A stretch of DNA of 64,000 nt, taken from Jacaranda mimosifolia (Eukaryota > Streptophyta > Magnoliopsida > Lamiales > Bignoniaceae). Positions 48,891 through 61,443 of the stretch are shown here, piece after piece. The position numbers and the translations under genes were made by a program. Below the pieces are notes generated by a model that saw only the letters and a program-made list of their open reading frames with translations, searched no databases and had not been told where the DNA came from. The DNA lies in NCBI GenBank assembly GCA_018894105.1, contig CM032122.1, positions 33,511,404 through 33,575,403 on the forward strand. The letters are read 5' to 3'. Every line of letters starts with the position of its first letter. The first letter of the stretch is position 1.

Positions 48891-50685
48891 ATGTATGAAG
48901 GCGCTGCCATTGAATTTATAGAGGTGGAATTTTTGTTTATGAACTTTAAAATCATGGAAGTATCTCTTTGATGATTTTCTTTTGATATTAAATTTGAAAA
49001 CAACATGCGTGTGTGTACATGTTTTTATAATGTATAGATTTAGAATTTAAGTGAGAAAAATAAGTAGTTAGATATTTATTATATTTAGCATAAGTTTTAT
49101 ATTAAATATCTTTTTATAATTGAGCAGGGTGAAAAGAATAAATAAAATATATAATCCAATATAGATTAGCAAATATTTTTCATAATATATAGAAAATATG
49201 TCTTTGTGTTTTCTTTCAAAATCAAAATCAAAAGAGGGAAATATTAACTTGAATAGTTTTCTTATAAAAATTTAAGATTGAATCATGATGAATAATGACG
49301 ACTGTAACTTTATGGTCCACCAAGAATAATTTATCCTTCAATGAAATTGCTATGTGAATAATATGTAGTATTCACGTCTATTTTAATTGATGCAATAATT
49401 TTTATTTTTAACCCTCCATAGTTTGAAGGGTAGTTGCAATTAAATAATCTAAATAAATTTAAAATTGACACAAATTAAAAAACAATTTTAAAAAAATTAA
49501 AAAATATATATATATAGGAGTGAAAGATCGATGGAAGAAATAAAATATTGGAAGAACTGATACGGTCATCATCGAAGCCTCCTATTTTCTTTGGGTCAAT
49601 GTGGATATTGCCTTGAGAAGAATATACATATGTAGTACTTGAATTTGGTCAGATTCAAAATCCCCAGCCCAGCCGCCGTGGATTCCAAACCTGCCCTTTG
49701 TAATTGGCTTTCAGCATGAGGCCTTGGGGAGATATTGAGGAATAAGGATATGAGTATGCGATATCCTCGCCATAATTACATTCAGAAGTATGTCACCTCC
49801 ACCAATTATATTGAAAAAAATTCAATAATAAATAGCATATATACGTATATGTGTGTGTTCCAATTCTTTTCACGAAATTTATTATGTCTCAAACGAATTA
49901 TAAAGAAGTATATGTAGGAGAGAAAAGCGGATTTTGTAGGCTTGCTCACAAAGGCTGTCATGCCATACATTTTTTACTTAAATCCATTATAGCAGTCCAT
50001 TATGTTGCTCTTAAAGATCAATGCGCTTCATTCTCCAGTTTATATTTTCTATTTTATTTCGTATTTTCAGTTTAAATATTATATTTCACTTCGTATTTCA
50101 TCTTCTATTCTATTATATAAATATATAATATATGTATTAAATATTTCCTTATAAATAGGAACAATTAATTTATAACAATGAGAATACAAGAATAAGTAAA
50201 AATCCCAATCAACTAATTACATCTAATTAAGATTTCGCAGGCCTTTATAATTCATTAAAAAATTCATGGGCTTGAGATTAGCCATATCAATAATACTTTC
50301 AAGGATACATTTGAAGCACAACATATGATGCTTTGTCCGTAACAACATACGAGTGTGGGAGCAAGCATGTATTCAGAAACCCAAAAAAGAAAAGAAAAAG
50401 GCACATAAATACTCTTGATGCAACAATAATTTACCTGATATATAAATACTTGTTCAAAGCAAAGTACATTACCATTAAACAACTATTATAACATTCAATA
50501 AAAGGTGGTTTCAACACTAGGGATCCTCTAATACAAATAAACTACGGAGAGATAAAAGAGTACAAGAAATCTTGTCAAGAACAACAAGATCCAACTGATA
50601 AGCTAAGACTAAAACCCGGACCTCTTTTTGCTTATGCCTAAACTCCACAAGAAAGCATCCATATCCAGTCCTTCTGCTCCTAACA

Positions 50686-52659
50686 TCAGTATTTAGTTCT
50701 TCCATCACCCTCAATGATCACATCTTTAAACGCTCCACCGCTAGGGATCATAGGCAAGACATGCTCTTGATGTGGAACAATCACATCCAACAAATACGGA
50801 CCAGGAGTATCCAACATCGTTTGAATTGCTGCCCTCAGGTCCTCCTTCTTTGTCACCCGAGCTGCAGGTATACCACAAGCCTCTGCAAACTTCAACATGT
50901 TAGGGAAAATCTCCGACTCGTTTGAAGGATTTCCAAGATAAGTATGTGCCCGGTTCGACTTGTAGAACCGATCTTCCCACTGAACCACCATACCCAAGTG
51001 CTGGTTATTCAACAGCATAATCTTAACAGGAAGGTTCTCTACCCGTATTGTGGCCAACTCCTGCACATTCATTATGAAACTCCCATCACCATCGATGTCC
51101 ACCACAAGAGCATCAGGTCTTGCAACAGCGGCTCCGATTGCTGCAGGCAGCCCAAAGCCCATTGCACCTAAACCACCGGATGTCAACCACTGCCGGGGCC
51201 TATTGTATTTGTAAAATTGGGCAGCCCACATCTGATGCTGCCCAACACCAGTACTAATGATTGCATTCCCACCCGTCAGTTCATCAAGCATCTGAATTGC
51301 ATACTGAGGAGGAATGGCGTCTTCAAATGTCTTGTAACTCAAGGGATATTTCAACTTTTGCTCCTTTAGCTCCTGCCTCCATGATGAAAAATCAAGGTCA
51401 GCTTTAGCCCCTCTGGCTTTCTCCTCCAGTATCGAGTTCAAACCCTGTAGAGCCAATTTAATATCCGCACAAACAGAGACATGTGGCTGCTTGTTCTTTC
51501 CAATCTCCGCGGAATCAATATCAATGTGAACAATTTTTGCTCGGCTAGCAAATGCCTCCAACTTTCCAGTGACACGATCGTCAAACCTAACCCCAAAAGC
51601 AAGTAATAAATCACTCTTGTCCACTGCATAATTTGCATAAACAGTCCCATGCATTCCTAGCATTTGCAAGGCAAAGTCCTCATCCGAGCAAGGATAAGAA
51701 CCAAGACCCATCAAGGTACTCGCAACAGGAATCCCAGTAAGCTCGACAAATCGTTTCAACTCCTCACTAGAATTCAAACACCCACCACCCACATAAAGAA
51801 CTGGCTTTTTCGACTCATATATCAACCTAACTATCTGCTCCAACAACATCTCATTTGGTGGCCTAGGCAACCTACACAAGTACCCACCCAATCGCATTGG
51901 CTGATCCCAATTTGGAACCACCATTTGCTGTTGAATATCTTTCGGGATATCAATCAAAACTGGGCCAGGCCTACCCGACCTCGCTATAAAAAACGCTTCT
52001 TTCACAATTCTAGGAATATCCTCAACATCCAAAACAAGGTAATTGTGCTTGGTAATCGACCTAGTTACCTCAACAATGGGTGTTTCCTGGAAAGCATCAG
52101 TCCCGATCATGCGGCGAGGCACTTGGCCAGTGATCGCCACGACCGGCACACTGTCTAGGAGCGCGTCGGCAAGACCCGAGACCAAATTGGTTGCACCGGG
52201 GCCAGAGGTGGCAATGCAGACTCCGGGGACGCCGGAAGCGCGAGCATAGCCCTCGGCAGCGAAGACCCCGCCCTGCTCATGACGGGGAAGGACGTTGCGG
52301 ATGATATTGGAGCGCGTGAGCGCCTGGTGGATCTCCATCGACGCCCCTCCAGGGTAGGCGAAGACGTCGTTGACACCCTCACGCTCCAGCGCCTCAACGA
52401 GGACATCGGAGCCTTTTCGAGGTTCGTCGGGGCCAAATCGGGAAACGAACGTCTCATCCTGGTCGATTTGTTTGTTGGGAGAAGAGAGTACATTTGAGAT
52501 TTGGAGCGGACGGCGGTGGGAGATAAATGTGGCGGCGGCGGGCTTCTGGGGGTTGTGAGGAAATGAGAGGGTGTATCCGGAAAGAAGCTTCGGTTTATTA
52601 TGGAGAGACGGATGCTTGAAAATGGCGGAGGAGGTGGAGGTCGGAGCAGCGGCCACCAT
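50686..52659 (-). CDS. Acetolactate (acetohydroxyacid) synthase, catalytic subunit
   Basis: An intronless 657-residue protein. It condenses two pyruvates to acetolactate, or pyruvate and 2-ketobutyrate to acetohydroxybutyrate, using thiamine diphosphate, FAD and Mg. This is the first shared step of Val, Leu and Ile synthesis in plastids. Residues 1 to about 70 are a Ser/Pro/basic chloroplast transit peptide. The mature enzyme has the N-terminal TPP domain ([14 protein letters not shown] start at 83, catalytic Glu128 in RHEQGG), a central FAD domain, and a C-terminal TPP domain with GDGSF (524-528) and NN at 551-552. Known inhibitor-site positions carry the usual sensitive residues: Ala106, Pro181, Ala189, Asp361, Arg362, Trp561, Ser640 and Gly641 (Arabidopsis 122, 197, 205, 376, 377, 574, 653, 654). 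It is a few residues shorter than the Arabidopsis protein, mostly in the transit peptide. The start is the first Met. Confidence 0.97.
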   Translation of the reverse strand: MVAAAPTSTSSAIFKHPSLHNKPKLLSGYTLSFPHNPQKPAAATFISHRRPLQISNVLSSPNKQIDQDETFVSRFGPDEPRKGSDVLVEALEREGVNDVFAYPGGASMEIHQALTRSNIIRNVLPRHEQGGVFAAEGYARASGVPGVCIATSGPGATNLVSGLADALLDSVPVVAITGQVPRRMIGTDAFQETPIVEVTRSITKHNYLVLDVEDIPRIVKEAFFIARSGRPGPVLIDIPKDIQQQMVVPNWDQPMRLGGYLCRLPRPPNEMLLEQIVRLIYESKKPVLYVGGGCLNSSEELKRFVELTGIPVASTLMGLGSYPCSDEDFALQMLGMHGTVYANYAVDKSDLLLAFGVRFDDRVTGKLEAFASRAKIVHIDIDSAEIGKNKQPHVSVCADIKLALQGLNSILEEKARGAKADLDFSSWRQELKEQKLKYPLSYKTFEDAIPPQYAIQMLDELTGGNAIISTGVGQHQMWAAQFYKYNRPRQWLTSGGLGAMGFGLPAAIGAAVARPDALVVDIDGDGSFIMNVQELATIRVENLPVKIMLLNNQHLGMVVQWEDRFYKSNRAHTYLGNPSNESEIFPNMLKFAEACGIPAARVTKKEDLRAAIQTMLDTPGPYLLDVIVPHQEHVLPMIPSGGAFKDVIIEGDGRTKY

Positions 52660-53101
52660 TATCGACGGTGAAGAGATGAGAAACTATACGGCAGCGAAGT
52701 GTTATTTTAGGGCTTTATGCTGGAGAAACAAAGGTAAGAAGGAAGAGTACTGAGTGCAAATTTTAATCCGCCGCCAGACGTCTAAAAATGTCCAAATTAG
52801 CCTTCTCTGTCAAATTTGGTGGCTGTGGTCCTATGGAATCTGTGGCTGTGGAGACTTGGCGAACGAGTGATGATAAAAATTGAAGTAGTGGGACTCACTT
52901 AATTTTGTCTTTTTCTCTATTGCAATTCGTTGTGTTGTCAGTTGTGTGCTCCATAGAATGGGATAATATAAAGAACCAAGAGACCGTCCCTTGCAAGTTG
53001 GCATGGTTTGAATTAAAGGGTGGGCGTGATCTGGATTAATTTGGTTGCATTTGGTTCGATTCGGAAAATTACGGGCTTTGTTTCGTTATGTTTGCCCGGT
53101 A
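52660..53101 (-). promoter_or_regulatory. 5' UTR and proximal promoter of ALS
   Basis: The minus strand upstream of the ALS ATG has a GC-balanced leader up to about 52760. A TATA-like TTTATATTA lies at 52963-52972, about 300 bp from the ATG. The assignment rests on position only. The plus-strand frame at 52571-52753 is a shadow. Confidence 0.35.
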
Positions 53102-53390
53102 CAATATTATTTTAAGAAAATATAATTAAATATATCCATATTTTTTCTCTAAAATGCACATTTTTTAATGTATACATACATATTATATATATACATCATA
53201 TATATTTTATTATTATTCTAACATTAAAATAATCACTCAATTACATTTTCATTCCAAAAATCTAACAAAAAAACATTGATTTGACTGTTACAGTAAAAAA
53301 TATCTCCAACAAAACATAAATAAACATACCAAAAAAATAACTTTCACATTCTCTAATAATTCATTCTCCTAAAAAAAAAAAAACAACCAA
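53102..53390. repeat. Dispersed repeat, copy 2 (partner at 11620-11886)
   Basis: Same orientation and order of blocks as copy 1 (AATCTAACAAAAAAA, ATTGATTTGA, TACAGTAAAAAAT, AATAATTCATTCTC). It sits upstream of the ALS promoter. The (TA)n part differs in length. Confidence 0.6.
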
Positions 53391-53427
53391 ACATAACCAT
53401 GGTGAACTGAAAAAAGTCAAAAATTAT

Positions 53428-53520
53428 TGAGTGATTTGTAGTCCAATGATATAAGTCTACCCTATTATGTGGGACATCAGGAATTCGGACCCGAATGGGC
53501 TCCTTATGTGTATAAAAATG
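53428..53520 (+). mobile_element. tRNA-derived SINE-like copy (degenerate)
   Basis: It has GTAGTCCAATGATATAAGTC (box-A region), TTATGTGGGACATCAGG, a box-B-like GAATTCGGACCC (53480-53491) and a TTATGTGTATAAAAAT tail. It matches the better copy 220 bp downstream. Confidence 0.55.
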
Positions 53521-53739
53521 TGCAGTTTGTACTTCAATTTATTTGATTCAATTTCAATAATAGGATAATATTGTCACATTCAAAGGATAAAATCATTATT
53601 TTAAGTTCTCAAAAAATGGATAATATTATCTTGTTGAAAGAATAAATTCATCATTATAAGTTTTTAAAAAAAAAGTTTCATCTCAGTTAATGGATCTTTA
53701 TCAATTTAATAATTTCACATAACATAACCTACAATTCAA

Positions 53740-53859
53740 AGTGTCGAGTGGCCTATGACCCAACGGCATGAGTCTCCCAAATAATGTGGAAGGTCAGGAG
53801 TTTGAACCCGAATAGACTCTTGATGTGCGTGTGTATAAATAAATTAAAAAAAAAAAAAC
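53740..53859 (+). mobile_element. tRNA-derived SINE with perfect 12-bp target duplication
   Basis: Flanked by CCTACAATTCAA at 53728-53739 and again at 53860-53871, an exact 12-bp direct repeat. Internal Pol III promoter: box-A-like GTGGCCTATGACCCAACGG (from 53748) and box-B-like GAGTTTGAACCC (53798-53809). The tail is TGTGTATAAATAAATT followed by A12. The about 120-bp length, no coding sequence, A tail and target duplication identify a SINE mobilised by LINE machinery. It is the best-preserved of five related copies in the window. Confidence 0.85.
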
Positions 53860-53871
53860 CCTACAATTCAA

Positions 53872-54996
53872 TAAGTAAATATAATTTCAAAACTAATAAT
53901 ATAAATATATAATGTTCCCATCTTACTTTAAAATTGAAAATATACAAAACAAACAACAACATCCCCGTCTCACATCACATTCATTAAATTACAACAAACA
54001 ATATAATTTCAAAATAAAGAATATCAAGCAAACCAAAATGAAAACATAAATCAAGCAAAGTCTAAAATTAAAATACATAAATATATAAAACTAATATTCA
54101 CCCAAATTCCACTAACAACTAACACAAACTATAAGCTTCCTCTGAATAATATAAATCAGTTAAATAAAAAATTAGAAAATAGATTAATTTTTTCAAATGT
54201 TATTTTTATTGAAATTAGTTTAATTTAATTAATTTTGATTCACCAAATTGCACACAATAAGTAACTAACTAAATTGATTTATGCTCAAAGAACAACATTA
54301 TTAAGGAACCAATTCGGATGCTTTGATCTTTTTTTGTTCAGTACAATTCGAATTTTTTTATTTTTTTATTTCTTTTATTTTTACCCAATCCTATTTTAAA
54401 TACCTTGTACCATCATGCATATAATGTGTATTTAATTATAATTGAGTGAATTATAATTTAATTTTTGTTTTTAACTAAATTTAATTAGTTTCTAGTTAAG
54501 TTTTGCAACTTTTTTTAATATAATTAATTTATCTATAATAACTAAAAAATTATTTTGTCATCAATCCAAAATTACAAAATAAATTTTATATCATAAGATA
54601 AGTTCAAAACATTCATAATCGTAACATAAATTTTTATTTCATCAAATAAATTTAAAATTCAAAAATTAATTCATGATCACCATTCACCAAGTTAGTTACT
54701 CTTAAGAGACAGATCTTGCGTTTATTTCACATGTGAATTCTATCATTTTACAATTATATGTATTTTTTATTTTATTCGTATGTCACTTGTACAACAAGGA
54801 TTTTTGTATATATTTTTTTTAATTATTTAATTGTAAAACATTCTCAATCATGAACTGCTTCAAGTGAAAGATTGAACCAACTAGGGAACTTTAACCCCCA
54901 AATAAAGTTGGGCCAATGGCAGCTTTAGGTATAACCAGGGAGAGTTGATTTGAAATAAAGTACCATTAGCACAATTTTATGTTAGCGCAAGTCAAT
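53872..54996. other. Intergenic, no gene seen
   Basis: AT-rich with stops in all frames; nothing recognised. Confidence 0.5.
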
Positions 54997-55147
54997 TTGA
55001 ATTTTTTATTTCAATTTATGTTTCATCTTCTATTTTATTTTATAAAAATATTATATGTGTATTAATTAAAAATTAAATACATTTGATATATATATACATC
55101 ATATTGAAATAAAAAATAAAATACGAAATAAAATAGAGAATTCAAAG
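54997..55147. mobile_element. Small MITE (same family as 26279-26450)
   Basis: Left end TTGAATTTTTTATTTCAA; right end on the minus strand TTGAATTCTCTATTTTAT. Inside, TATGTTTCATCTTCTATTT is shared with the other copy. 151 bp, non-coding. Confidence 0.6.
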
Positions 55148-56398
55148 TGAGTGCAATGAAGCCCGAACTTGTGAAGGTAAACATAAGTTGTCTCATACAT
55201 ATTCCGCCTCACAAACTCATTGTATGTATGAGACCGTTTCTAATATCATTTCCAAAGAAAGAGAGTAAGTTCCTTTTTTGTTCTTTTAGGGAAAAAGCAC
55301 TTTTAAAATTATCTCAATTAATATAGCAAGATGGTATTTTTTTTATTTTTTAATTTAGTGCTGGCGGAATTTATTTTGACACTATTATTGATAAATTGTT
55401 ACGTGGATAAATTTTTATTAACTTTTTCTAATGTATGTTATTCTTTTTTCATTATTTTCAATTTTAAATTATATATATCATTGTAATCTAATTAAATATT
55501 TTATTCAGTATTATTATTTACTTTACCAATATTCATTTAAGCTTCAGGTTTCTTGATCATCAATCTAAGATTATAAAGAAATAAAAAAAATTGAAAAAAT
55601 AAAAATCTAAATTCATCATTTTAGTCAATACAACTTTTTAGTTATATACTTATAATATTAAAATAATAAATATATTAAAAATAAATTAATTAAATTTATT
55701 TAATAACCAAAAAATAAATTAATTAAATACCAAAAACGAAAAACAAAAGTATCTTCTTCTTCCAACCCCCCACTCTTCCCCGAAGCTGGCCATAGGCGGG
55801 CTGGCCAAATCTGGTCACTTGGCCATGGCAGCCAAATTCGACACACACACACACATAAATATTTATATATTAAATTTATAAATATTTTTTAACATCCTTT
55901 AAATAAAAAGGCCTTTTGTGTTAGTTTAATTTTGTTTTTTCTATTTTTTTATTTTTTAGTTAAAATTATTTTGAATTTTTCACATTTTTCATCCATTTTA
56001 ACTGTAAGTCGTTAGTTTTAGGAGATAATTCTGTTAATAGTCCAAATCTCATAGTGTACGGTACAAGTAATTAACCCTAAAAAATATATACTGACAACTT
56101 AATAAAAATAGGTATTTATATGATTATTATGTAAAGTGAATGTTATATAATAATGCTATAATGGACATTTTATTACAATTAGTATTAATTGCAGTTTTTA
56201 CCATATCTATACTATGATTATTAAAATAAGTAGATGGAATGTTTTAAAAGCACTACCTATCTAATTCTTTTTTCCCCTCGTATGCTAATTTTCAACTCTT
56301 TGTTTGGTATGTTTGGTATAATCTAATAATATAGACTCTTTTAAATATATGCCTAAGTATGTCATAGGACATGAGTCATGAAATTCTTATTATTTTTT
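55148..56398. other. Intergenic, no gene seen
   Basis: AT-rich. A short GC-rich patch at 55770-55840 (GGCGGGCTGGCC...GGCCATGGCAGCC) has no open frame. A (CA)n run is at 55840-55854. Confidence 0.45.
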
Positions 56399-56530
56399 AG
56401 GGTGAATTACGGCTACCCTTGAGATTTGGTGTAATTATAAAAAAACCCTCGTTGTTTTGAAAATTATAAATATCCCCCTGAACTTAATCGTCGTCCAACA
56501 TTTCAACCCAACCGTTAGAGTTTTACTATA
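56399..56530. repeat. Partial copy of the inverted-repeat element at 597-1196
   Basis: AGGGTGAATTACGGC...GATTTGGTGTAATTATAAAA follows the left end of that element, but no matching inverted right end was found nearby, so this is a fragment. Confidence 0.45.
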
Positions 56531-59002
56531 CAGCCATTAAAAAATTTAGAAAAAATTTCAAAAATACCCTTAGGCTAACTGATGGCATCTTTGACCTAGT
56601 TTGACTTTTTTAATGGACAAAAATACCCTTAGGGGTGGTATTGTAAGATTTTTAATTGGTTAAGGGTGTATTTGTTATTTATTTTTTTGTTTGAGGACTT
56701 AAATATAATAAAACAAAGAAAAATCCAGGGTGAATTTAAAATAGTAAATATATTTAAGATAATTTAACTATATTCAACTGAATTTAATAAGTAAGAAAAA
56801 TTAAAAATATAAATCAAATCTATCATCTTGAACATATAATTTTAATAATTGAAATGATATATTCAATAGTATTAAAAATAATTAGCATATCTAAAATAAT
56901 TTAATTAAATTTATATCATTAAAATATAACATGTTAGATTATGTTAAATATAAATTTATATTATTAAAATTATATGATAATATTAAAATAGTAATATATA
57001 TATATAATATTTTAATTGAATTCAATTCAATTTAACTAAAAAGTAAAATAAGTAAAAATATTGGAATGTTGACGTTTTTGTTGTTGTCAATTATGTAATT
57101 TTTTTTCCTCTCTAATTTACGTGCATACACATAGGATCATTTAAATTTGAACTCAAACTTCACAAATAGAAGTATGTATATCTATTTTGTGTCGATACAA
57201 TTTTTTTTAACATGAATGATGATAAAGTTTGTCTCTATATTTTCATTAGCTGTTGAAAATTGCTTGGAATTTTGATGTATGCATTTAAATTTCATATATT
57301 GAGATGAGATTATACTTTTTATTAAATTGAGACTCTTCTTTGTAAGAAAAAAATTATTTATATAAAATTTACACTCACAATAGATGGAGAACTCCTGCAA
57401 CATTAATTACCTATATCCATTTCTGGTTTTTGTTTGGCATCTTTGGTTTTCGCAAGAGAAAATAAAGAAGAGTAGCCCATCTTTCCATTCATGTCGGCCA
57501 GCAGTACCATAAGATCAATAGGTGTTGACCGAAGTCACATAATTCTCCTCCCCTGCTGCTTCAGAGCTCCGATCGCGCTCCGACGAATTAAGAACGGGAG
57601 CGTCGCTCTAAGTCGAATTAAAATTTCTTAATTCACGAACTTAATTTTTATAGGAGAAGATTTGAAATTTACTAAATCTCGACTTAAATTTTTCAAAGTC
57701 GTGCTCTATTTACTGCTAATTCGCGCGCTATCTATTGCTAATTCCATCTCTACATTATAAATCTCGCTAAATCTTACTCATTTATTATTAAAATATAAAT
57801 ATTTATGTTAAATTATATCATATATAAAATAGATATAAATAAATAAATAAATAAAAGCCCCTCATGCTCAATCCCATGACCTCACAGCCAATTTAAATCA
57901 AAACCCTTGAGTTTTAAAAGTCAAAAACATTTCCCCCTTCAACTTATAATTTTTAAAAATAAATTTTTCAAGACTCAAAATTCAAATCCTTTAAAATCAA
58001 TCTCGAATTAAAACATAAGTCATGTATGATATTAGTGTTATTTCCTTTGCAATAATTTGGACTTTTTTATTTGATGGTAAGATAAAAACTTGTGAGCAAT
58101 TGTGTTTGTGGAAATTATTTCCTATTCATGAATAATGGGATTCTTATCTTCTAATTTAGATTTTTTTTTCTCTAATTTTTAATTAACATTTGAGTTATCA
58201 ATGTTAAGATTTGGGTTTCTATTTTTTTTTTTTTTTTTTTAATTCTCAGACTGTTTCTTTCATTTTTGTTTTTGGGATAGCTAGTGCAATTCATGAATTC
58301 GATATATATCATATTATTCTAGTAAATAGAAATTGGTATTTATATGAGGTTAGATTAGATCAAGTAGTCTTTTGCTTATTGATAGTGAACAAATTTAAAA
58401 AAATCTATCTGTTTAATCTTTTGATAAAATAACATTGAGTTTTTTGACTCCTTAAATTTATCTAGTTATATCAGTATCTACATATTTTTTTATTCTTCGA
58501 TCATATTCTATAGGAATATACCATCTATATGCATGTATAAAATATTTAATAATTGTTATTTAATGCGCTCTAAGACGTTCCCGCTCCCAAATTTTTTCTA
58601 TTTTTGCCGCTATCGCACTTGCGCTCTATGTGACTGTGGTGTTGACAATTTGGTAAGTTACATCGAACCAAATTGAAATCTGATCAAAAATATTTATTTC
58701 CTACCAAGACCGACTTAATATTTCATTTTTTTTATACAAAAAATTAGTATTCACTCGAGAAATCCAGGATTTTAAGGTAAATTATGAGCTACTCTTTTTG
58801 TTTTGTTTTGTTTTTTTTTAAATTTGTTAAAACGCCTTTTTTATTAAAACAAAAACTTCCACATGCGATCCATGTAGACAATACCTCAAAGAATTAGATA
58901 TTTCATACCGAATGACAAATTTGAATATGATCATGGACTTGATAAGAGATACATATGTATCAATAAATCAGTATTATCCCGCTAACATATATATTGGAGT
59001 TT
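56531..59002. other. Intergenic, no gene seen
   Basis: Mostly extreme AT. 57430-57640 is more GC-balanced (GCTCCGATCGCGCTCCGACG), but no frame or RNA was recognised. The short minus frame at 57182-57403 and plus frame at 58211-58432 look random. Confidence 0.45.
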
Positions 59003-59100
59003 TTTTATTTATTTATACATACACAGGTTAAAAGTTCTCCATGCTTGAACATCTGACCTCATACTTTACGTGTGAGTTTATGTGTTTGGGCCAAAGCCCA
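59003..59100 (-). mobile_element. tRNA-derived SINE-like copy (degenerate)
   Basis: On the minus strand: ACACGTAAAGTATGAGGTC, a box-B-like AGATGTTCAAGCATGG (59039-59055) and the tail TGTGTATGTATAAATAAATA plus A7. Same plan as the SINE at 53740. Confidence 0.5.
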
Positions 59101-60724
59101 CTCGACTCGAGGGTTATTTCCTTATGAAATTACATTTCAATAGGTTATAGATGAAAATGGTTTACAAATTGATATAAAACTCTCAGTCCTTCCAATACAA
59201 AATAAAACTTGATATCATCAATTTCCATACTACAATCTTATAGTGCTATTGCATTCATAAATGAAATAAATTTTATATCAAAATACAAAAAGTTACAACA
59301 TATATATACATATATATTATAAACTTCAATATAACAATTTAAGACAACCCACCCCCGTCCCCCCCAAAAAAATAAAAAAATGGCAAGTTGTATGCCCATT
59401 CTTTCTAACAATTAACAATGGAACTCCATTCTTTTATTAATTTTGATCAAATTGAACCCGTAGGCGTCAATAAATGACTAAGCTGAACTGATTCCCATGG
59501 CCATGCTTGTTGGGTATTGGAGAACATCATTAATTATGTAAGATAAAAACTAAAGTTGTAATAGACCATATTTATTATGTATGAGAAATTCACAGAAGTA
59601 CAAAAAACTATCGGTTTAATCCAGAATTTATTATTGTACAGCTATTTATTGGGCCTATGTAGCCTATTGTTAAGAACGAGCAACTATCGTTAGGCACGAG
59701 CAACTAAACTCTTGCTTTATTTCGTCAATTAATTTTTTTATAATCAAAATTTGGAAGAAAAAAAAAGTATCATTATTCAAGTTAGAAAAATGAGGCGAAA
59801 CAAAAAATAAAAATTAAAGAGTGTCTCATAGTACTTAGCAGTGAATAATATAGAAATATGATGCATTGAGAAAACTGATTGATTAAATACCAATAATTTG
59901 ATGTAAAAAATAAAAATAAGATATAAAATATATTAACATAGAAATAATAATTTGATAAACTAAATTGAAAAGGGTAGTGAAATAAAATTTGATATTATTA
60001 GATAGTACTCATCTATAATTAAGTGTATAATTATAATTCAATGCAAGTAATGAGTCAGATCGATCTTAAGAATTAAGTTCATAAAGACAACTTGACTAAT
60101 CTATCTATCTACAAAAACAAATTTTTTGCATGGAATTGACAAAGCTCTTTATTTCCATGGTTTATTAATATTAGCAATTTTGGCATATTATATGTTTGTG
60201 CTTAAATTTTTTATTTATTTCTTTATGTAATACTATAACGTTTTAATAATTTTAGTGTATATTCATGTAAACTTTAAGGATCAATAAAAGGAAAGAAAAT
60301 ATGACAAAGTGAAATAATTGGGGAAAGAGAGAGAGAGAGAGAGAGAAGAGGTAAAATTGGAGAGAGGGAAAGAAACACAGAAAAGAGAGGAAACAAAATT
60401 ATTTTGCCATTATTTTTTTATTAGTTAATTTTGTCAATTCATTAAAAACATATCAAATTAATTATTAATATCCTTGATGAATAGTATGGATCATGAATTG
60501 TATTACAACCGCCAAACTTTAATAACTAATAACAAGGTGGCATCCTAAACAAGTGGATAGGCCTGTCAATTCACCATATTCATGTACATACCCTAATTAG
60601 CTGCAACATTATGAATTTAATTACCTGCTTTTCTGTCAAAAAAAAAACTAATATGCTATTCTGACCTTGTCACAAGCATCAATTATCAATTAACATCTCA
60701 CCTGCTCAAATACCAAAAACAATA

Positions 60725-60774
<50 letters not shown>

Positions 60775-61207
60775 TGTTACAAGCATTCAAGGTGTAATAA
60801 TGTCTAACTAAATGTTGTTTGTTTTGGAAACAATAATGTTATCTATTACTTAACTTAATATGAATTTTGTGATGAACCCTTATTTAGAGGGATTTTGGTT
60901 GAGCTTATATAATTTTTTTTGAGATATATATAAGATATTTATGAATTTATAAAATTTCTTGATTGTTTGAGAAGAATTTTAATTGCCAAATTTATAAACT
61001 TCTAAAGTAAATATCATAATTTTATAAATTTATTTAAAAGATCTAAGGAATTCATAATTGAGTTAAAAAATTTAACAAGTTTATTTAGTCCTAATTATAT
61101 TAACAACAAAGTTACTATTGCCATCAATATTTTTTTAGTTTCATAATATTATTTTATTTTAAATAATTTAAAATTTTATTTTTAAAAATAAAATTTAATA
61201 ACATAAG
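59101..61207. other. Intergenic, no gene seen
   Basis: AT-rich. (GA)n runs at 60328-60348 and 60755-60774, the latter after a (TA)n run. No genes. Confidence 0.5.
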
Positions 61208-61443
61208 CTCCAATATATTTTATAAGATGTAAAAGTTTATAAAATATTGTAAATATTGAAACATAGGGTTCATGTTGCAATTGCATTATTTGCAAGAAAT
61301 ATGCAAGAGTTGTTGCACATTTTTCACAAAACTCCAATATATTTTATAAGATGTAAAAGTTTATAAAATATTGTAAATATTGAAACATAGGGTTCATGTT
61401 GCTATTGCATAATTTGCAAGAAATATGCAAGAGTAGTTGCACC
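61208..61443. repeat. 124-bp tandem duplication
   Basis: CTCCAATATATTTTATAAGA at 61208 recurs at 61332 and the copies stay nearly identical to TTGCAC(A/C)T. Only about five changes are visible over about 110 bp (for example GCAATTGCATTA / GCTATTGCATAA), so it is recent. Non-coding. Confidence 0.92.

Larger units (their letters stand above)
43343..50685. other. Long region between NF-YC and ALS; no gene supported
   Basis: 43343-46060 has a few short frames (45170-45493) without a known domain. A 26-G run lies at 46080-46105. 46500-46980 has higher GC and a short minus-strand open stretch (see findings). 47440-48200 is moderately GC-balanced and could be a terminal non-coding exon. From 48320 the DNA is strongly AT-rich. 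50264-50685 is probably the ALS 3' UTR and its downstream DNA (minus). A SINE-like copy is at 48781-48890. Confidence 0.4.

Noticed and set aside
51664..52558. Plus-strand frames inside ALS
   Set aside because: Antisense shadows of the ALS coding sequence.
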